DNA from: Pelobates cultripes | Taxonomy: Eukaryota > Chordata > Amphibia > Anura > Pelobatidae | Length of the DNA stretch: 64,000 bases | Direction of reading: 5' to 3' | Assembly: GCA_933207985.1 (NCBI GenBank) | Contig: OW240917.1 | Span: 114,393,403-114,457,402 of the forward strand | In this document: in pieces, positions 1-12,264 of the stretch | Position numbering within the stretch: position 1 is the first letter of the stretch | How the letters are laid out: each line of letters begins with the position of its first letter | The notes under the pieces: generated by a model | Database searches by the model: none | Told to the model about the DNA's origin: nothing | Seen by the model: the letters and a program-made list of their open reading frames with translations, nothing else | Translations under genes and position numbers: made by a program

Positions 1-359
1 CTGAGCCTAATTGAGCCTTTATAAGCCTTCCCCCGCCCTGCAGAGCTCAGTCTGCGTGTAGCCATCGCCGGCTGAAGATGGAATTTTTTTTTTGCACTCT
101 TTATTTTTATTTTTTATTTTTTTAAGTGCGTCGGTTATTATGGCTTTTTATTTGGCCTTTTTTGGGGCTGAAAAAATAAGATTTTAGAAGAAAGAAAACA
201 TCAAATGGTAAGTTTTATTTTTTTCAGGTACTTAGTTAAATGGTGCCCCCTCATTATTTTTAGGGTGAGGGGTGTAGGTAGGGGTTAATTTTTTGGGGCA
301 GGGAGGTGACCAGGGGTTTGGGGACCCCTAGTCACCCGGGGAGGGGGGTTTATTTTTTT
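1..359. other. T-rich stretch, no gene seen
   Basis: Low-complexity T-rich DNA that leads into the G/C minisatellite. No open frame resembles a known protein. It may belong to the same repeat unit as the minisatellite, but no boundary is visible. Confidence 0.4.
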
Positions 360-1340
360 TATTTAGGGCCCCCACCCACCGCTCAAGGGTGGGGACCAGG
401 GGGGGGGACATTAGGTCCCCCCATTAGTATTTTAGGGCCCCCACCCACTGCTCAGGGGTGGGGGCTAGGCGGGAAGACATTAGGTCCTCCCCCCTCATTC
501 TAATTTAGGGCCACCACCCACCGCTCAGGGGTGGGGGCCATGGGAGAGGACATTAGGTCCCCCCATTAGTATTTAGGGCCCCCACCCACCGCTCAGGGGT
601 GGGGGCCAGGGGGGAGGACATTACATCCACCCAATTAGTATTTTAGGGCCCCCACCCACAACTCAGGGTGGGGGCCAGGGGGGGGAGGACATTAGCCCCC
701 CCAATTAGTATTTAGGGCCCCCACCCACCGCTCAGAGGTGGGGGCCAGGGGGGGGAGGACATTAGGTCCCCCACCCACCGTTTAGGGGTGGGGGCCAGGG
801 GGAGGACATTAGGTCCCCCCCCTTATTGTGATTTAGGGCCCCCACCCGCCGCTCAGGGGTGGAGGCTGGGGAGAGGATAATAGGCCCCCCATTACTTTAG
901 GGCCCCCACCCACTGCTCATGGGTGGGGGCCGGGGGGAGGACAATAGGTTCCCCCCTTATTTTACTTTAGGGCCCCCATCCGCCGTTCAGGGGTGGGGGC
1001 CGGGGGAAGGGGCAATAGGTCCCTCCTTCAGGTTAGGGGGTGGGGGCCAGGGGGGGGAGGACATTAGGTCCCCCACCCACCGTTTAGGGGTGGGGGCCAG
1101 GGGGAGGACATTAGGTCCCCCCCCTTATTGTGATTTAGGGCCCCCACCCGCCGCTCAGGGGTGGAGGCTGGGGAGAGGATAATAGGCCGCCCATTACTTT
1201 AGGGCCCCCACCCACTGCTCATGGGTGGGGGCCGGGGGGAGGACAATAGGTTCCCCCTTATTTTACTTTAGGGCCCCCATCCGCCGTTCAGGGGTGGGGG
1301 CCGGGGGAAGGGGCAATAGGTCCCCCCTTCAGGTTAGGAG
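360..1340. repeat. GC-rich minisatellite, about 60-bp monomer with a 302-bp higher-order repeat
   Basis: Degenerate monomers of about 60 bp repeat. Each contains a short inverted pair (GGGCCCCCACCCA and a GGTGGGGGCC-type complement) followed by GAGGACATTAGGTCCCCCC-like sequence. The block beginning near 759 recurs near 1061 with almost no change, so about five monomers were duplicated together as a unit of about 302 bp. Open frames across this block are by-products of the repeat and are not called as genes. Confidence 0.85.
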
Positions 1341-1904
1341 GGGGAGGGGATTTTTGTTTTTATTTATTTATTTTTAACTTTTACAGTGAGCAGCCACAGG
1401 CGGTATAGCGAGTAGGGGCATAATTTACTAATACTAAGTAATCTTTATTTAGTATTAGTAAATTTGGCTGAAAGACCAATTCAGGTCTTTCAGCCTTTTA
1501 GTAGATAGCTCTCTAATACCGTGGGAATTAGGGAGTTATCTACTTATTCATTCCTGTCATTACATTGACTGGCCAAGTAACTTACATTTTATATGAATGT
1601 GTGTTACTTGATTGTTGTAAGTGTTGCAAATGCTGAATCCTGGCTATGTTTGTATACTTTTTATTTAAAACTGTATACAGTGTAACATTCTTCTTCTTCC
1701 ACTGGGTAAGTATATTAGTACTTAGGCACTTCCGGCAATTTCGGGACCTCGGTAATTCGGCCCTTCGGCTATTCAGACATTCGGAAGTACCCGAATGTCC
1801 GAATTGCCCGAAATTCGTCCAAATACATATTCGGCTCGTAACAAATTGCACATGTCTAGTATTTAAATCTAAACCTTCAAAGCAAATATGATAGCATTAT
1901 ACAA
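1341..1904. repeat. Inverted-repeat DNA with ATTCGG palindrome
   Basis: No gene is seen. Two palindromic pieces are present: an AT-rich inverted repeat at about 1431-1476 (TTTACTAATACTAA and its complement), and a larger one at about 1728-1835 in which ATTCAGACATTCGG pairs with CCGAATGTCCGAAT around a short loop. The outer arms carry CAATTTCGGG and CCCGAAATT. This looks like an unclassified MITE-type repeat. Confidence 0.5.
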
Positions 1905-2022
1905 ATATATTCAAACTGGGTTTTTTGCCTTCTTTTGGGTCAACAGCAAAAACAAATGGGAGAAAGACTGAACTTGATGGACGCATTTCTCTTTTCAGCT
2001 ATGTAACTATGTAACTTTTAAT
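1905..2022 (+). mobile_element. CR1-type LINE 3' end fragment
   Basis: The segment ends in CTATGTAACTATGTAAC, preceded by TGAACTTGATGGACGCA. This is the 3' end style I associate with CR1-like LINEs in frogs, whose tails are short repeated octamers. Only the 3' terminal region is present, as is usual for 5'-truncated LINE insertions. Family assignment is from recall and was not checked by search. Confidence 0.5.
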
Positions 2023-2200
2023 GAATCCTGAAATTCTTCCATTTAGTCACTCCCAGCAACAACAAGAGCATAAGAGCAGCACACATTGTCAAGAGTGTCT
2101 TTGCTCATCATAAAACCCACTTGCTCAGGATTACACAAACATGGCAAAAGTAATGTCAATCCGTTTGCTACAACAGATTTGCTAGAACAGCATTATTAAC

Positions 2201-4690
2201 ACTAGAAAAGCTACAATTTCTGGGGAAATTGTGTGAAGTGTTCTTGCCTCCACCAGTAGTCTACAACTGGAGTGGGCGGAGTAACTGTTATCATTTATAT
2301 AGCACATTTAATTGCAACGTTGTTGCACAGTTACATTAAACCATACATTTATAAAAACATTAGCAGGTGTTCAAAAGGCCCTGTCTATGACATCACTTGC
2401 TGCTGCAGCTTGACACAGGTCAGAGTATTTTGGTGGTTGCCATCTTCAAACGGTCGTATCTTAAAAACTATAACTCCTACAGTGAAGAGCTTTATATTGT
2501 GAGAATCACAAGACCCAGACCTACATTTTGATGCATAGTATGTCTCTGAAGTATTAAAATTGAAGGCACAGCCGCAGTTTAGAAATTGCACTTCAAATTT
2601 GAGCTTTGCAGAGTGAAGTTTCAATAAATGTCAATGGACGGCGTTGGTTGCAAACAAATGGTCATATTGTGAAAACTATCAGGACTACGGCTTAGCCGTT
2701 TACATGTTTAGTGGCAGCAGGGATAGCTGAACGTTTTGATATAAGATTTGTGTAGGTGGGCTTGAAAATGAGGGAGTGGTGGCAGTTTGGAAATCATGTC
2801 CTGATTTTTCAGCTTTTGGCAGCTCCCACTCTAGCTTTGCCATTCATTCCTATGGGACAAATTGCGGCACAAAAACGACGATATTCCGTGAACCATTCGG
2901 CGGAACATTCCACAAAGTAATAGCAATCCGATCGGGAACAATCTGCACGTTTTGGTAAATTTTGGTCTATGTAGTGTAAAAACTGTGGGAGGAGTTAGGG
3001 TGGCAAATTTTGCTATAATAATAATAATAACTAGAAAAACTACAATTTCTGGGGAAATTGTGTGAAGTGTTCTTGCCTCCACCAGTAGTCTACAACTGGA
3101 GTGGGCGGAGTAACTGTTATCATTTATATAGCACATTTAATTGCAGCGTTGTTGCACAGTTACATTAAACCATACATTTATAAAAACATTAGCAGGTGTT
3201 CAAAAGGCCCTGCCTGTCTATGACATCACTTGCTGCTGCAGCCTGGCACAGGTCAGAGTATTTTGGCGGTTGCCATCTTCAAACGGTCGTATTTTAAAAA
3301 CTATAAATCCTACAGCGAAGAGCTTTATATTGTGAGAATCACAAGACCCAGACCTACATTTTGATGCATGTATGTCTCTGAAGTATTAAAAATGAAGGCA
3401 CAGTCGCAGTTTAGAAATTGCCCTTCAAATGTGAGCTTTGCAGAGTGGAGTTTCAATGAATGTCAATGGACGCGTTAGTTGCAAACAAATGGTCATATTG
3501 TGAAAACTATCAGGACTACGGCTTAGCTGTGGACATGTTTAGTGGCAGGAGGTATAGCTGAACGTTTTGATATAAGATTTGTGTAGGTGGGCCTGAAAAT
3601 AAGGGAGTGGTGGCAGTTTAGAAATCATGTCCTGATTTTTCAGCTTTTGCCAGCTCCCACCCTAGCTTTGCCATTCATTCCTATGGGACAAATTTTGCCA
3701 CAAGAACGACGATATTCCGTGAACCATTCGGCGAAACGTTCCACAAAGTAATAGCAATCCGATGGGGAACAATCTGCACGTTTTGGTAAATTTTGGTCTA
3801 TGTAGTGTAAAAACTGTGGGAGGAGTTAGGGTGGCAAATTTTGCTATAATAATAATAATAACTAGAAAAGTTACAATTTCAGGGGAAATTGTGTGAAGTG
3901 TTCTTGCCTCCACCAGGAGTCTACAACTGGAGAGGGCGGAGTAACTGTTATCATTTACATAGCACATTTAATTGCAATGTTGTTGCACAGTTACATTAAA
4001 CCATACATTTATAAAAACATTAGCAGGTGTTCAAAAGGCCCTGTCTATGACATCACTTGCTGCTGCAACTTGACACAGGTCAGAGTATTTTGGCGGTTGC
4101 CATCTTCAAACGGTCGTATCTTAAAAACTATAACTCCTACAGTGAAGAGATTTATATTGTGAGAATCACAAGACCCAGACCTACATTTTGATACATAGTA
4201 TGTCTCTGAAGTATTACAATTGAAGGCACAGTCGCAGTTTAGAAATTGCACTTCAAATTTGAGTTTTGCAGAGTGAAGTTTCAATGAATGTCAATGGACG
4301 GCGTTGGTTGCAAACAAATGGTCATATTGTGAAAACTATCAGGACTACGGCTTAGCCGTTGACATGTTTAGTGGCAGCGGGGATAGCTGAACGTTTTGAT
4401 ATAAGATTTGTGTAGGTGGGCTTGAAATAAAGGGGTGGGTGGCAGTTTAAATCTTCTCTGATTTTCAGCTTTTGCCAGCTCCCCCTCTAGCTTTGCCATT
4501 CATTCCTATGGGACAAAATTTCGCCACAAGAACGACGATATTCCGTGAACCATTCGGCGAAACGTTCCACAAAGTAATAGCAATCCGATCGGGAACAATC
4601 TGCACGTTTTGGTAAATTTTTGTCTATGTAGTGTAAAAACTGTGGGAGGAGTTAGGGTGGCAAATTTTGCTATAATAATAATAATAATAT
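2201..4690. repeat. Three tandem copies of an ~830-bp repeat unit
   Basis: Units start at about 2201, 3030 and 3861. They begin ACTAGAAAA and each ends in a (TAA)n tract after GGTGGCAAATTTTGCTAT. The spacings are 829 and 831 bp, and the copies differ by scattered substitutions and small indels. Each unit opens with a hairpin (ACAATTT, 6-nt loop, AAATTGT) followed by AAGTGTTCTTGC. The short open frames in each copy are too brief and too variable to call as genes. The family was not recognised. Confidence 0.9.
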
Positions 4691-4853
4691 ATATGAGATA
4701 ACATTAAGTGGTCTTGCTATGCAAGAACACTTAATAATAATAATAATAATAATATATGTGAGATAACATTAAGTGGTCTTGCTATGCAAGAACACTTAAT
4801 AATAATATATATGTGAGATAACATTAAGTGGTCTTGCTATGCAAGAACACTTA
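4691..4853. repeat. Three copies of a 31-bp palindrome in (TAA)n
   Basis: A near-perfect palindrome with arms TTAAGTGGTCTTGC and GCAAGAACACTTAA and loop TAT occurs three times, preceded by GAGATAACA and separated by TAA or TA tracts. Its arm shares AAGTGTTCTTGC (reverse complement GCAAGAACACTT) with the beginning of the adjoining 830-bp units, so the two structures are probably parts of one repeat family. Confidence 0.8.
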
Positions 4854-6487
4854 ATTAGAGTAAGTCACGCAAACATTGCATTACAAAAAATATCACTTTA
4901 TGGAGAATTACATTTTATGTAAAAAGCAAGTACATAGATACCTATCTCTCTGACGATGACCTCGTAATATACACATTTTGTAAATGACAAATATACTCTA
5001 ATGTTACTCATTAATCAAGCATATATTGATTGTTACATGGCAATGTCCTATTCAAGCACATAAATTCCAGCCTGCTGCTTTTTTGAGTTATTCAATAAAC
5101 AGTGTTGTACTGAAAACATAATTTGCTGAAAATAAATATCCAGTTTATCTATACTCTCTAGTCTGCTATGTTTTTCCTGCAAATTTGCAGTTCTGTTTTT
5201 AACATCACAATTCTCTGTTAAGTGAATCAGCTCCATTAACTCCTGGTTTTATTGTTCAAGAAGAACGTATCTCTGCGGGGGTTATTGCCATGTGTAAAAG
5301 TGAGACTGTGCATTGTGGTTGGTGTATAAGGAATCAAGCTGCGGTTGGGCACATTTATATTAAAGATGACTCTGGATCTTATGAGCAATAAATGGATATG
5401 AGGTGTGTGAGTACAGAAAATTGGTGTTTTCAAATAAATTAGCTATTTCAGAAGACATGTAAGTGGTATGTGTGTTTGAAATTTTTTTTTAATGTGTATT
5501 GCATGTGTGCATACACGTTGTGTGCATATTAGTGATAGTGTTAGTACAGTTCGGTACCATAGTGCATCCAGCATTGGCAAGGTTTAACTGTCACTGTTAT
5601 GTATGGCTTTGCGTGGCATGCAATTTTGAAGTCAGTTAGATAGATGTTTGGGGTTTTTTTTGGGGGGGGGGCGGGGGTGAAGAATTGTAGTATTGTAGAA
5701 CAGCTTTAGATGTACTCTGGGCAGCCAGTAATTTAACATGATATCTAGATCTGTCATTTCATACTAGACCTCTCTGCATCATGGTCTGAATAATCAATTG
5801 CTCTGTCTGTTCCCTGGGTTTCTATGGTGTGAATTTTAACAGCCTTTGTGCATTTTATCTCTTTCTATTGTGATCTTTTGCAGGTGGCCTTGAATACCAA
5901 AACTCATGGCAATTTTCATTACTAGCAGTTTTCTTCCTCCAAACAATGACTTGAATAATCAGCTGCATTTATCAGACCATAAGCCAACAGCTCGCAGTGA
6001 CTGGGGCATAGTGAATACCCCTCTGACCCCTAAAACAAGAGAACGCTTTTGAGGGAGAGGCAGGAGGCGATTTGCATAATACAGATCTTACGATGACTGA
6101 CAAGGAGACAAAATGGAAGCATTCAGTTCCAAAATCGAAGTAAACAGTTTGGTGAATTTCTACATTTATTTTAGTGTTCAGACTTCAAACAAAAATAAAT
6201 GTGCTAAAATATAGAGGAAAAGTTAACAGCAATATGAAACATCTTGAGATTTGACAGTTCACCTTTAAGCTGGTGCAGAGAATGCCTCTACATTTATCTA
6301 CGGTTTTAGCAAAACCAAATGGTTTACTTTTAACTTCCACTGTGTGTCAAATCAATTTACAAATCATATTGATGAGGAGACAGAAATCAAGGTTATTAAA
6401 CCTTCTCACGGATACTGGCAATATTACTAAGATATTAAATACACTTTAACTCATTTAATGATACATAAGAATAACAACAAAATCATA
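4854..6487. other. Unique-looking intergenic DNA
   Basis: AT-rich sequence with no convincing exon, RNA gene or mobile element. A short G-run lies near 5660-5675. Open frames here are short and unlike known proteins. Confidence 0.4.
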
Positions 6488-6575
6488 AAACTTTAGCCAG
6501 TTTGGCTATGTTTATGTATACTATAAATTAGAAACTTTAGCCAGTTTGGCTATGTTTATGTATACTATGAATTAC
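6488..6575. repeat. 44-bp direct duplication
   Basis: AAACTTTAGCCAGTTTGGCT and the bases after it, about 44 bp in all, occur twice head to tail. The copies differ by only a couple of bases, indicating a recent local duplication. Confidence 0.9.
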
Positions 6576-6890
6576 AAAACACTTGCAGGAGTCAAATGTT
6601 AGATTGTGCACTATCTTTAGGCAATCCTGAATTTTTTAGCAGCTCTGATTGAAGCTGTGGTTAGACTATCTGATCGATTGTAGCCTTTTTAAAACCACAC
6701 TTCTGTGACAAATTGGCTTTCATGTCAAACTGCCCTCCAAGTATTATACAAATGCTTTGCCCTTGTGTTACATTTTTTATTGTTACTTCTTGGAAAATGT
6801 CTGCTACAAATTATATATACTACAAAATATTTTAAAAATTATAAATATGCATTGATTAAAACAGCAGATATTTGTTTCAAACATATGTGT

Positions 6891-6969
6891 AGGAAGGGGA
6901 GTTGGTGCCTCTCATCCTCCCCTCAAGATAAATTCTTGAGGGGAGGATGAGAAGCATCAGCTCCTTCAG
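6891..6969. repeat. Long hairpin with short loop
   Basis: CTCATCCTCCCCTCAAGA and its exact reverse complement are separated by only TAAAT. Imperfect pairing extends outward (GAAGGGGAG against CTCCTTC), giving a predicted stem of about 35 bp. It could be a tiny MITE relic or a precursor-like hairpin. There is no evidence of expression. Confidence 0.75.
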
Positions 6970-8671
6970 TTATGCCCTGTTAAAATTTACCAGATATCAC
7001 ACACATGGGTTTATTAATTAATGTCCGAAGTGCCCTGTGCTAAATGGGGGAAAAACATTCACCTGCATACAGGCCATTGTGACTGCAAAATCCAGACATT
7101 GTTTATGCGATTCAGCAATGTTCAGGCTCCGAAACAGATTTCTGAAGTCCGGGCACGAGCTCTTCAAATCCAAGCCTAGATGCTTGAAATCTGGGCCTGG
7201 GTTTAAAATTTGAACTATTTACCTGATAGCAGCCAGCAGGTAAAAGGTTATAAACCCTCAGCAGTGCCAAGTTGTTTTTAAATAGTTAAAAACAAATCAA
7301 TAAAAGGCTTGTGGGGGTAAATAAGACCATGCCACACAAAAGGTGGGGGCACATCTACTGATTCACAGTCACTGCTGCCAGTTGCTAGAAGGGCTCCTTC
7401 CCCATAGCCAATGGGTGGCGGACATTATTATAAATAATCAGGGGTGGACAGATCACAGTCCACTTCCCTGTACCCTCCTGTGGCACCATATGGGTTATAT
7501 TATAATATACCAGGGAAAGAGCTAGTGTTACCCACTGGACAAACCCATTGGGCAGTGATTGGGGGCCATAAATATTCTCTCTAAATGTTCTCTCTTTCTC
7601 CACCCGTGGGCAGAAAGTGGTGGTCCTAATTATCATATAAAATGGAAGAGGTCCTAGTGTCCTCTCCCCAGCCCTTAGTAGTGTGGTTGGCATGCTATTG
7701 TTAACCCCCACTCAATTACTGGCATGGCCAGGCTTGTTGGCTGGTCAGGCCAGTAATTGCACAATGGCTGCCCACTTGCTAGTATTAAACATTTAGCAGA
7801 TATGTATAGCAGATCGTAGTCTAGGGAGGTTTTAAACTTCCCTTATAGTAATATTGGGCCATATTGCCCCCATAGGTTTCTTTGTTTATTTTAACTTTTT
7901 AATGTGCTCTCTTTTTGTGTGTCATGGATATTTATTTGAATAGCTTTAGTAGAGAAGGAGTCCCCTCTCTTTCTCTATGAACACCCAGTTTGGCTGAGCT
8001 GGAGTTAAATTTATTCAGCATCTAATATGGTGGCTTGACCTGCTTTCCTGATTTTTTTCTTACATTAAACACTCTAATTTATTTGATCGCAATCATGCCA
8101 AATAGGAGTTATTGGCACATTATCAGGACCATCAAAAACTTGAAAATTTCAACACATAAAATGACTTCATATAACCCAAATCAGTTATATGTGTTACAGT
8201 AGCAGAACGAATGACAAAGGGCCCTGGTGCAAGATGTTTTTTACCCACTATAGACATTATTCCCTAAAAATGTCCCCACTTGCCACTAACAAATAACTAA
8301 CTGTATACTGTAGTCACAAGAACCTACATCCCATTCTAATTCATTCTCTTCCTCCTTCCCCAGCTTAGACTGCCACATTCCCCTGACAATTAACTCTCAC
8401 CTAGCCCCAGTTCGATTTTGACATATTTACCTGCTTATGGATCCCTATATTCCCAAACTAGATTTGCACATTTTCCTGCCAACTAACCATCTCCCTTCTC
8501 TATCTAGATTAGCACATCAAAAGATGAAAGAGCTGTATTATTGAAACACACATACTCTGCAATGTCTCTGTGCAATATAATGGGTTAATTACTCACATGT
8601 CACCTATTAACATCAACAGTTAGCTTTCTATAATTAACCTCATAATATCTGTTTATCAAAACTTGACATCA
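6970..8671. other. Intergenic DNA, nothing recognised
   Basis: No gene, RNA gene or clear mobile element. Frames around 7343-7711 overlap on both strands and have no recognisable domain. Confidence 0.4.
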
Positions 8672-9273
8672 TTAAAGGATCACTATAGGGTCAGGAACAC
8701 AAACATGTCTTCCTGACCCTATAGTGTTAAAACCACCATCTAGCCCCGCTGGTTCCATAATGCTTCCATAAATATAGCACAGTCTTACTGTATTCAAGCC
8801 AGAAGCTGTAGATTGGCATGCTGTTTCACTCAGAACAAAACAAGCAGTGTGATGACATCATCAGAAGTGGTAGCCTGGTCCAATCACAATGCTTTCCCAT
8901 AGGATTGGCTGAGACTGACAAAGCGGCAGATCAGAGGCAGGGCCAGCATGATTCAAACACAGCCCTGGCCAATCAGCATCTCCTCATAGAGATGAATTGA
9001 ATCAATGAATCTCTATGAGGAAAGTTCAGTGTCTGCATGCAGAGGGAGGAGATACTGAATGTTTGGATGCATTTTAGGCAGCCATGACCCAGGAGGGATC
9101 TCTAACAGCCATCTGAGGAGTGGCCAGTAAAGTTATCACTAGGCTGTAATGTAAACACTGATTTTTCTCTGAAAAGACAGTGTTTACAGCAAAAAGCCTG
9201 AAGGTAATGATTCTACTCACCAGAACAAATTCAATAAGTTGTAGTTGTTCTGGTGACTAAAGTATCCCTTTAA
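8672..9273. mobile_element. T2-type MITE, complete
   Basis: Bounded by TTAA on both sides. The left end reads TTAAAGGATCACTATAGGGT, and the complement of the right end reads TTAAAGGGATACTTTAGTCA, so the termini are imperfect inverted repeats matching the TTAAAGGRR rule of frog T2 MITEs. The interior has no coding capacity. An internal hairpin (CCTCATAGAGAT / ATCTCTATGAGG) lies near 8978-9025. Confidence 0.8.
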
Positions 9274-9354
9274 GTCAATAATGAAATCATAGTTTAGGGC
9301 TGGCTTTACTGTAGATAATATAAATAATGAATTGTGGGCTGTGATTTCATTGAT

Positions 9355-9445
9355 AATTTATAATTTACAAATCTCAGACTTCAAAAATACAATCGCCTGC
9401 CGCAAGATAGAGAACTGTCTACAGATTAGACAACAACCAAACCTC
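9355..9445 (-). mobile_element. CR1 ORF1 fragment
   Basis: The reverse complement matches the sequence at about 35510-35580 in the CR1 copy, including GTAGACAGTTCTCTAT and GATTGTATTTTTGAAGTCT. It is a short, isolated, dead piece of the coiled-coil part of CR1 ORF1. Confidence 0.6.
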
Positions 9446-9588
9446 CAAAAAGTGGAACGTGAAACAAATGCATAGCAATTGTTACACTGAACTAAGCCTG
9501 CCATTCCAATTATGAGAATAATTTAAATCTAACAAATCTTAACTTTTTTCTTTATCCTCCTGAATACCTCAGATTACCTCCAGTTTAT

Positions 9589-9744
9589 CTCCAGAATATC
9601 TCCAACCACACACTTAGAAGCAGCACTCTCCAGAATATCTCCAACTACACACTTAGAAGCAGCACTCTCCAGAATATCTCCAACCACACACTTAGAAGCA
9701 GCACTCTCCAGAATATCTCCAACCACACACTTAGAAACAGCACT
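9589..9744. repeat. 39-bp minisatellite, four units
   Basis: Four units of exactly 39 bp begin CTCCAGAATATCTCCAAC and contain CACACTTAGAAGCAGCA. They differ by single bases. Because 39 is a multiple of three, the minus strand stays open and encodes a 13-residue repeat (ESAASKCVVGDIL). This is probably accidental. Confidence 0.95.
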
Positions 9745-11094
9745 TTGAAGTAGCACCAAGCTAGATTAGACAAGCTAATGACACCAGGCCTTATATAACT
9801 CCTAAAGTCACCGCCCACTAGGAATGTTTAACACCTAGGTAGGCCTCTGCTTATTTGCAAACAATAGCTAATTAACCAGCAATCAACAGCAAGTAACTAG
9901 CTTAATCAAATCAAATGCCTTATAATTACCAACAGGAATTCAAACCTTGTGCAATCAGTAATCTTTTCCTACAGATGAATCTTACCTGATAACTGCTGAG
10001 CAATAATGGTTGAATATCAGAAAACGTTTACGGATTGGTTTCCAACATCAGACTAATATAAGCCATAGTGACTTAGAAAAAAAAATGAACAGATGAAAAG
10101 TTAGTAATATTTTTTAAAACTTATGTACGTAAACTTTAATAAAGAGCTTTGCCCTCTAAACATATTTTGGTAACATGAATAACAATTGCATTCCATTCTT
10201 GCTCCCGAGCATCCATTGAAAAATAGATATTTTATATCATTAAGGTTTTTCATTTGTTCCTCAGCAAGCTTTTGAAACAGCAGTTTGGAGATAGTATCCA
10301 AAACGCTTCAAGTGTTATGTATGGAGTACAAGGAGTTTTTTGTTTTTTTTCATTTTTGCACTTTTTAGGAGTTTGCGTGTATTTTGGACTTTTTATTGAA
10401 TTTACATTTTTTTTTTACTGGATAAGTATAGTAATCATCTTATCCATGGTACCTCTAAATGGCCTTAACATTTCTATTTAATGTACTGCTTTGTCCTACC
10501 AAACTTTTCCCTTCTCTCCAGTTATTAGAGAAGTCCTCTAAAACCCATCTTTGAATGAGACTGTCATCTTCCTTAATTACTTCTCTCTTTACAACTGTCC
10601 TCCTCCCTCAAATAACTAGTGCTTCCATACTATGCTTTATTCTCTCACCTTCCATCCTACATCACTCCCACACAACTTGTTTCATATGTTTAACTAGATA
10701 CAGGCATCACACCTGTCAGCCTGTTCTTTCCTCTGACATGCCACTTCTTCCTACTTTGTAAGATTGCTCCTGCAGGGTCCTCTTCACCTCTGGTTTCTGT
10801 CAACATGATTTAAACATTATTTGCTGTTTTACTTTGTAAAAGTCTATATGTTGGCATTATATTAATTTGCATAGAGAACATCACCTGATGTATCTGGACA
10901 AATTATAAGGCCAAGTCATGTGTTTTGCAACAAAAGTACATGATGTTTATGTGAGGAAAACAGTGGTATTTAAAACGTACGATATGATCAAAGCTTCTAT
11001 GAACCCCGGGAATCATAATACAAATTTAAAGGGAAAATTGAAAGTGTTGAGATAGTAGGATGCTGTGGATGATGAGAGATATAGTGGATTTATA
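9745..11094. other. Intergenic DNA, nothing recognised
   Basis: No supported gene. AT-rich with several poly-T runs at 10330-10415. Confidence 0.4.
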
Positions 11095-11259
11095 CAGGCT
11101 TATTTACTAACGTGAGAATCCAAGAAGAATTTAAAGTGATTATAGGGTCAAAAGAACTGAACTAGAAAAGTTCTCTATGTCAGCCTTGCTTTCAGTTCGG
11201 CTATTCTGGCCTTAAATTTAAAATTCACTTTGAATCCTCACTTTAGTGAATAGTCCTTG
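11095..11259. mobile_element. Palindromic MITE (TTCACTAAAGTGAG family)
   Basis: The left end CAGGCTTATTTACTAACGTG is complementary to the right end CTCACTTTAGTGAATAGTCC. The interior arms also pair (GAATTTAAAGTG with CACTTTGAAT-type sequence). The same family recurs at about 18268, 48573 and 51925. It has no coding capacity. The transposase family that moves it is not known to me. Confidence 0.65.
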
Positions 11260-12264
11260 TAATCCTCACTTCCAATGTTTGCAGATGTCAGACTGTAGTT
11301 ATATTCCCTTCAATAATGTTTCCAATTGTGTGTCACGTGTTAGTGTGGTTCCAACTTCCACTAGTAAGAGTGTTGCAGTTAAGTGGCTCGGACACTGACA
11401 TCACTGTGTGCCTCAGCTACAGGCTGAAAACGCAGAGATACTACTGGCAGATAAATAAATGGTTGCAGTTTCCCGATGTTCCCTTCCTTGAACCCCCCAA
11501 AGGTTCATAGAATGATTAATAATGGATACCAATCAAAGGTTGCCTCTTTTTACAGAGGAGTGTGTATAACAAAAGTGCTCAAAAGAGTCAAAAAGTGATT
11601 TACAGGCAGCTCAATACACTAGTGTGGAAATATCCTCTATTCCACTGAATAAATTTAGTAGATATTGGTGCGGTGTAAGTGACAAGGACCTACACCTATA
11701 AGTGGAGCGCTCAAACACAGATAAATCTTACCAAAACGTAGTCTCATTCAATGGTAAAATATGGGGTACATGTCAACATAAAATACAGAAAATACAATAT
11801 AGTGTAGACGGTACTAAAAAATGGCTTCACAGTGATTATAATAATATTGTGTTGAATATTACACTCACATTTCAAGGAGCCTGTATATAGAAAACACTGG
11901 CTCCGTATAAAGGCTTGTGTGCTGTTATGGTAGCACCACCCTCCTACTTCGGCTTGAAGAATTTCTCAGGAACACGAAAAAAAGAGAAGAAAGCAAACCA
12001 ATGTGTAGACTTATGGTGATAGATGGCACAGATATGTGTTCAATAAATGGGGTGCTCACCTGGTCCTGAGCCTACGAATCCCGGCTCTAGGTATGTGGAT
12101 TTTGTGCCAGTTTGAATGGGGATGGCACTACCCCTGTGAGGATTCCTTGGAGGCTCCAAAAGGAACTTGGATGAGGTATTGAATAAAAATGGTGAATTTA
12201 TTAGTTTAAAATAAACATAAAAACAAAGATGATAAAAGTCCTCAAATAAAAGTCCTTTAAAAAT

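Noticed and set aside
9589..9744. CRISPR-like array
   Set aside because: The 39-bp units are contiguous with no unique spacers; this is a minisatellite in a vertebrate genome.
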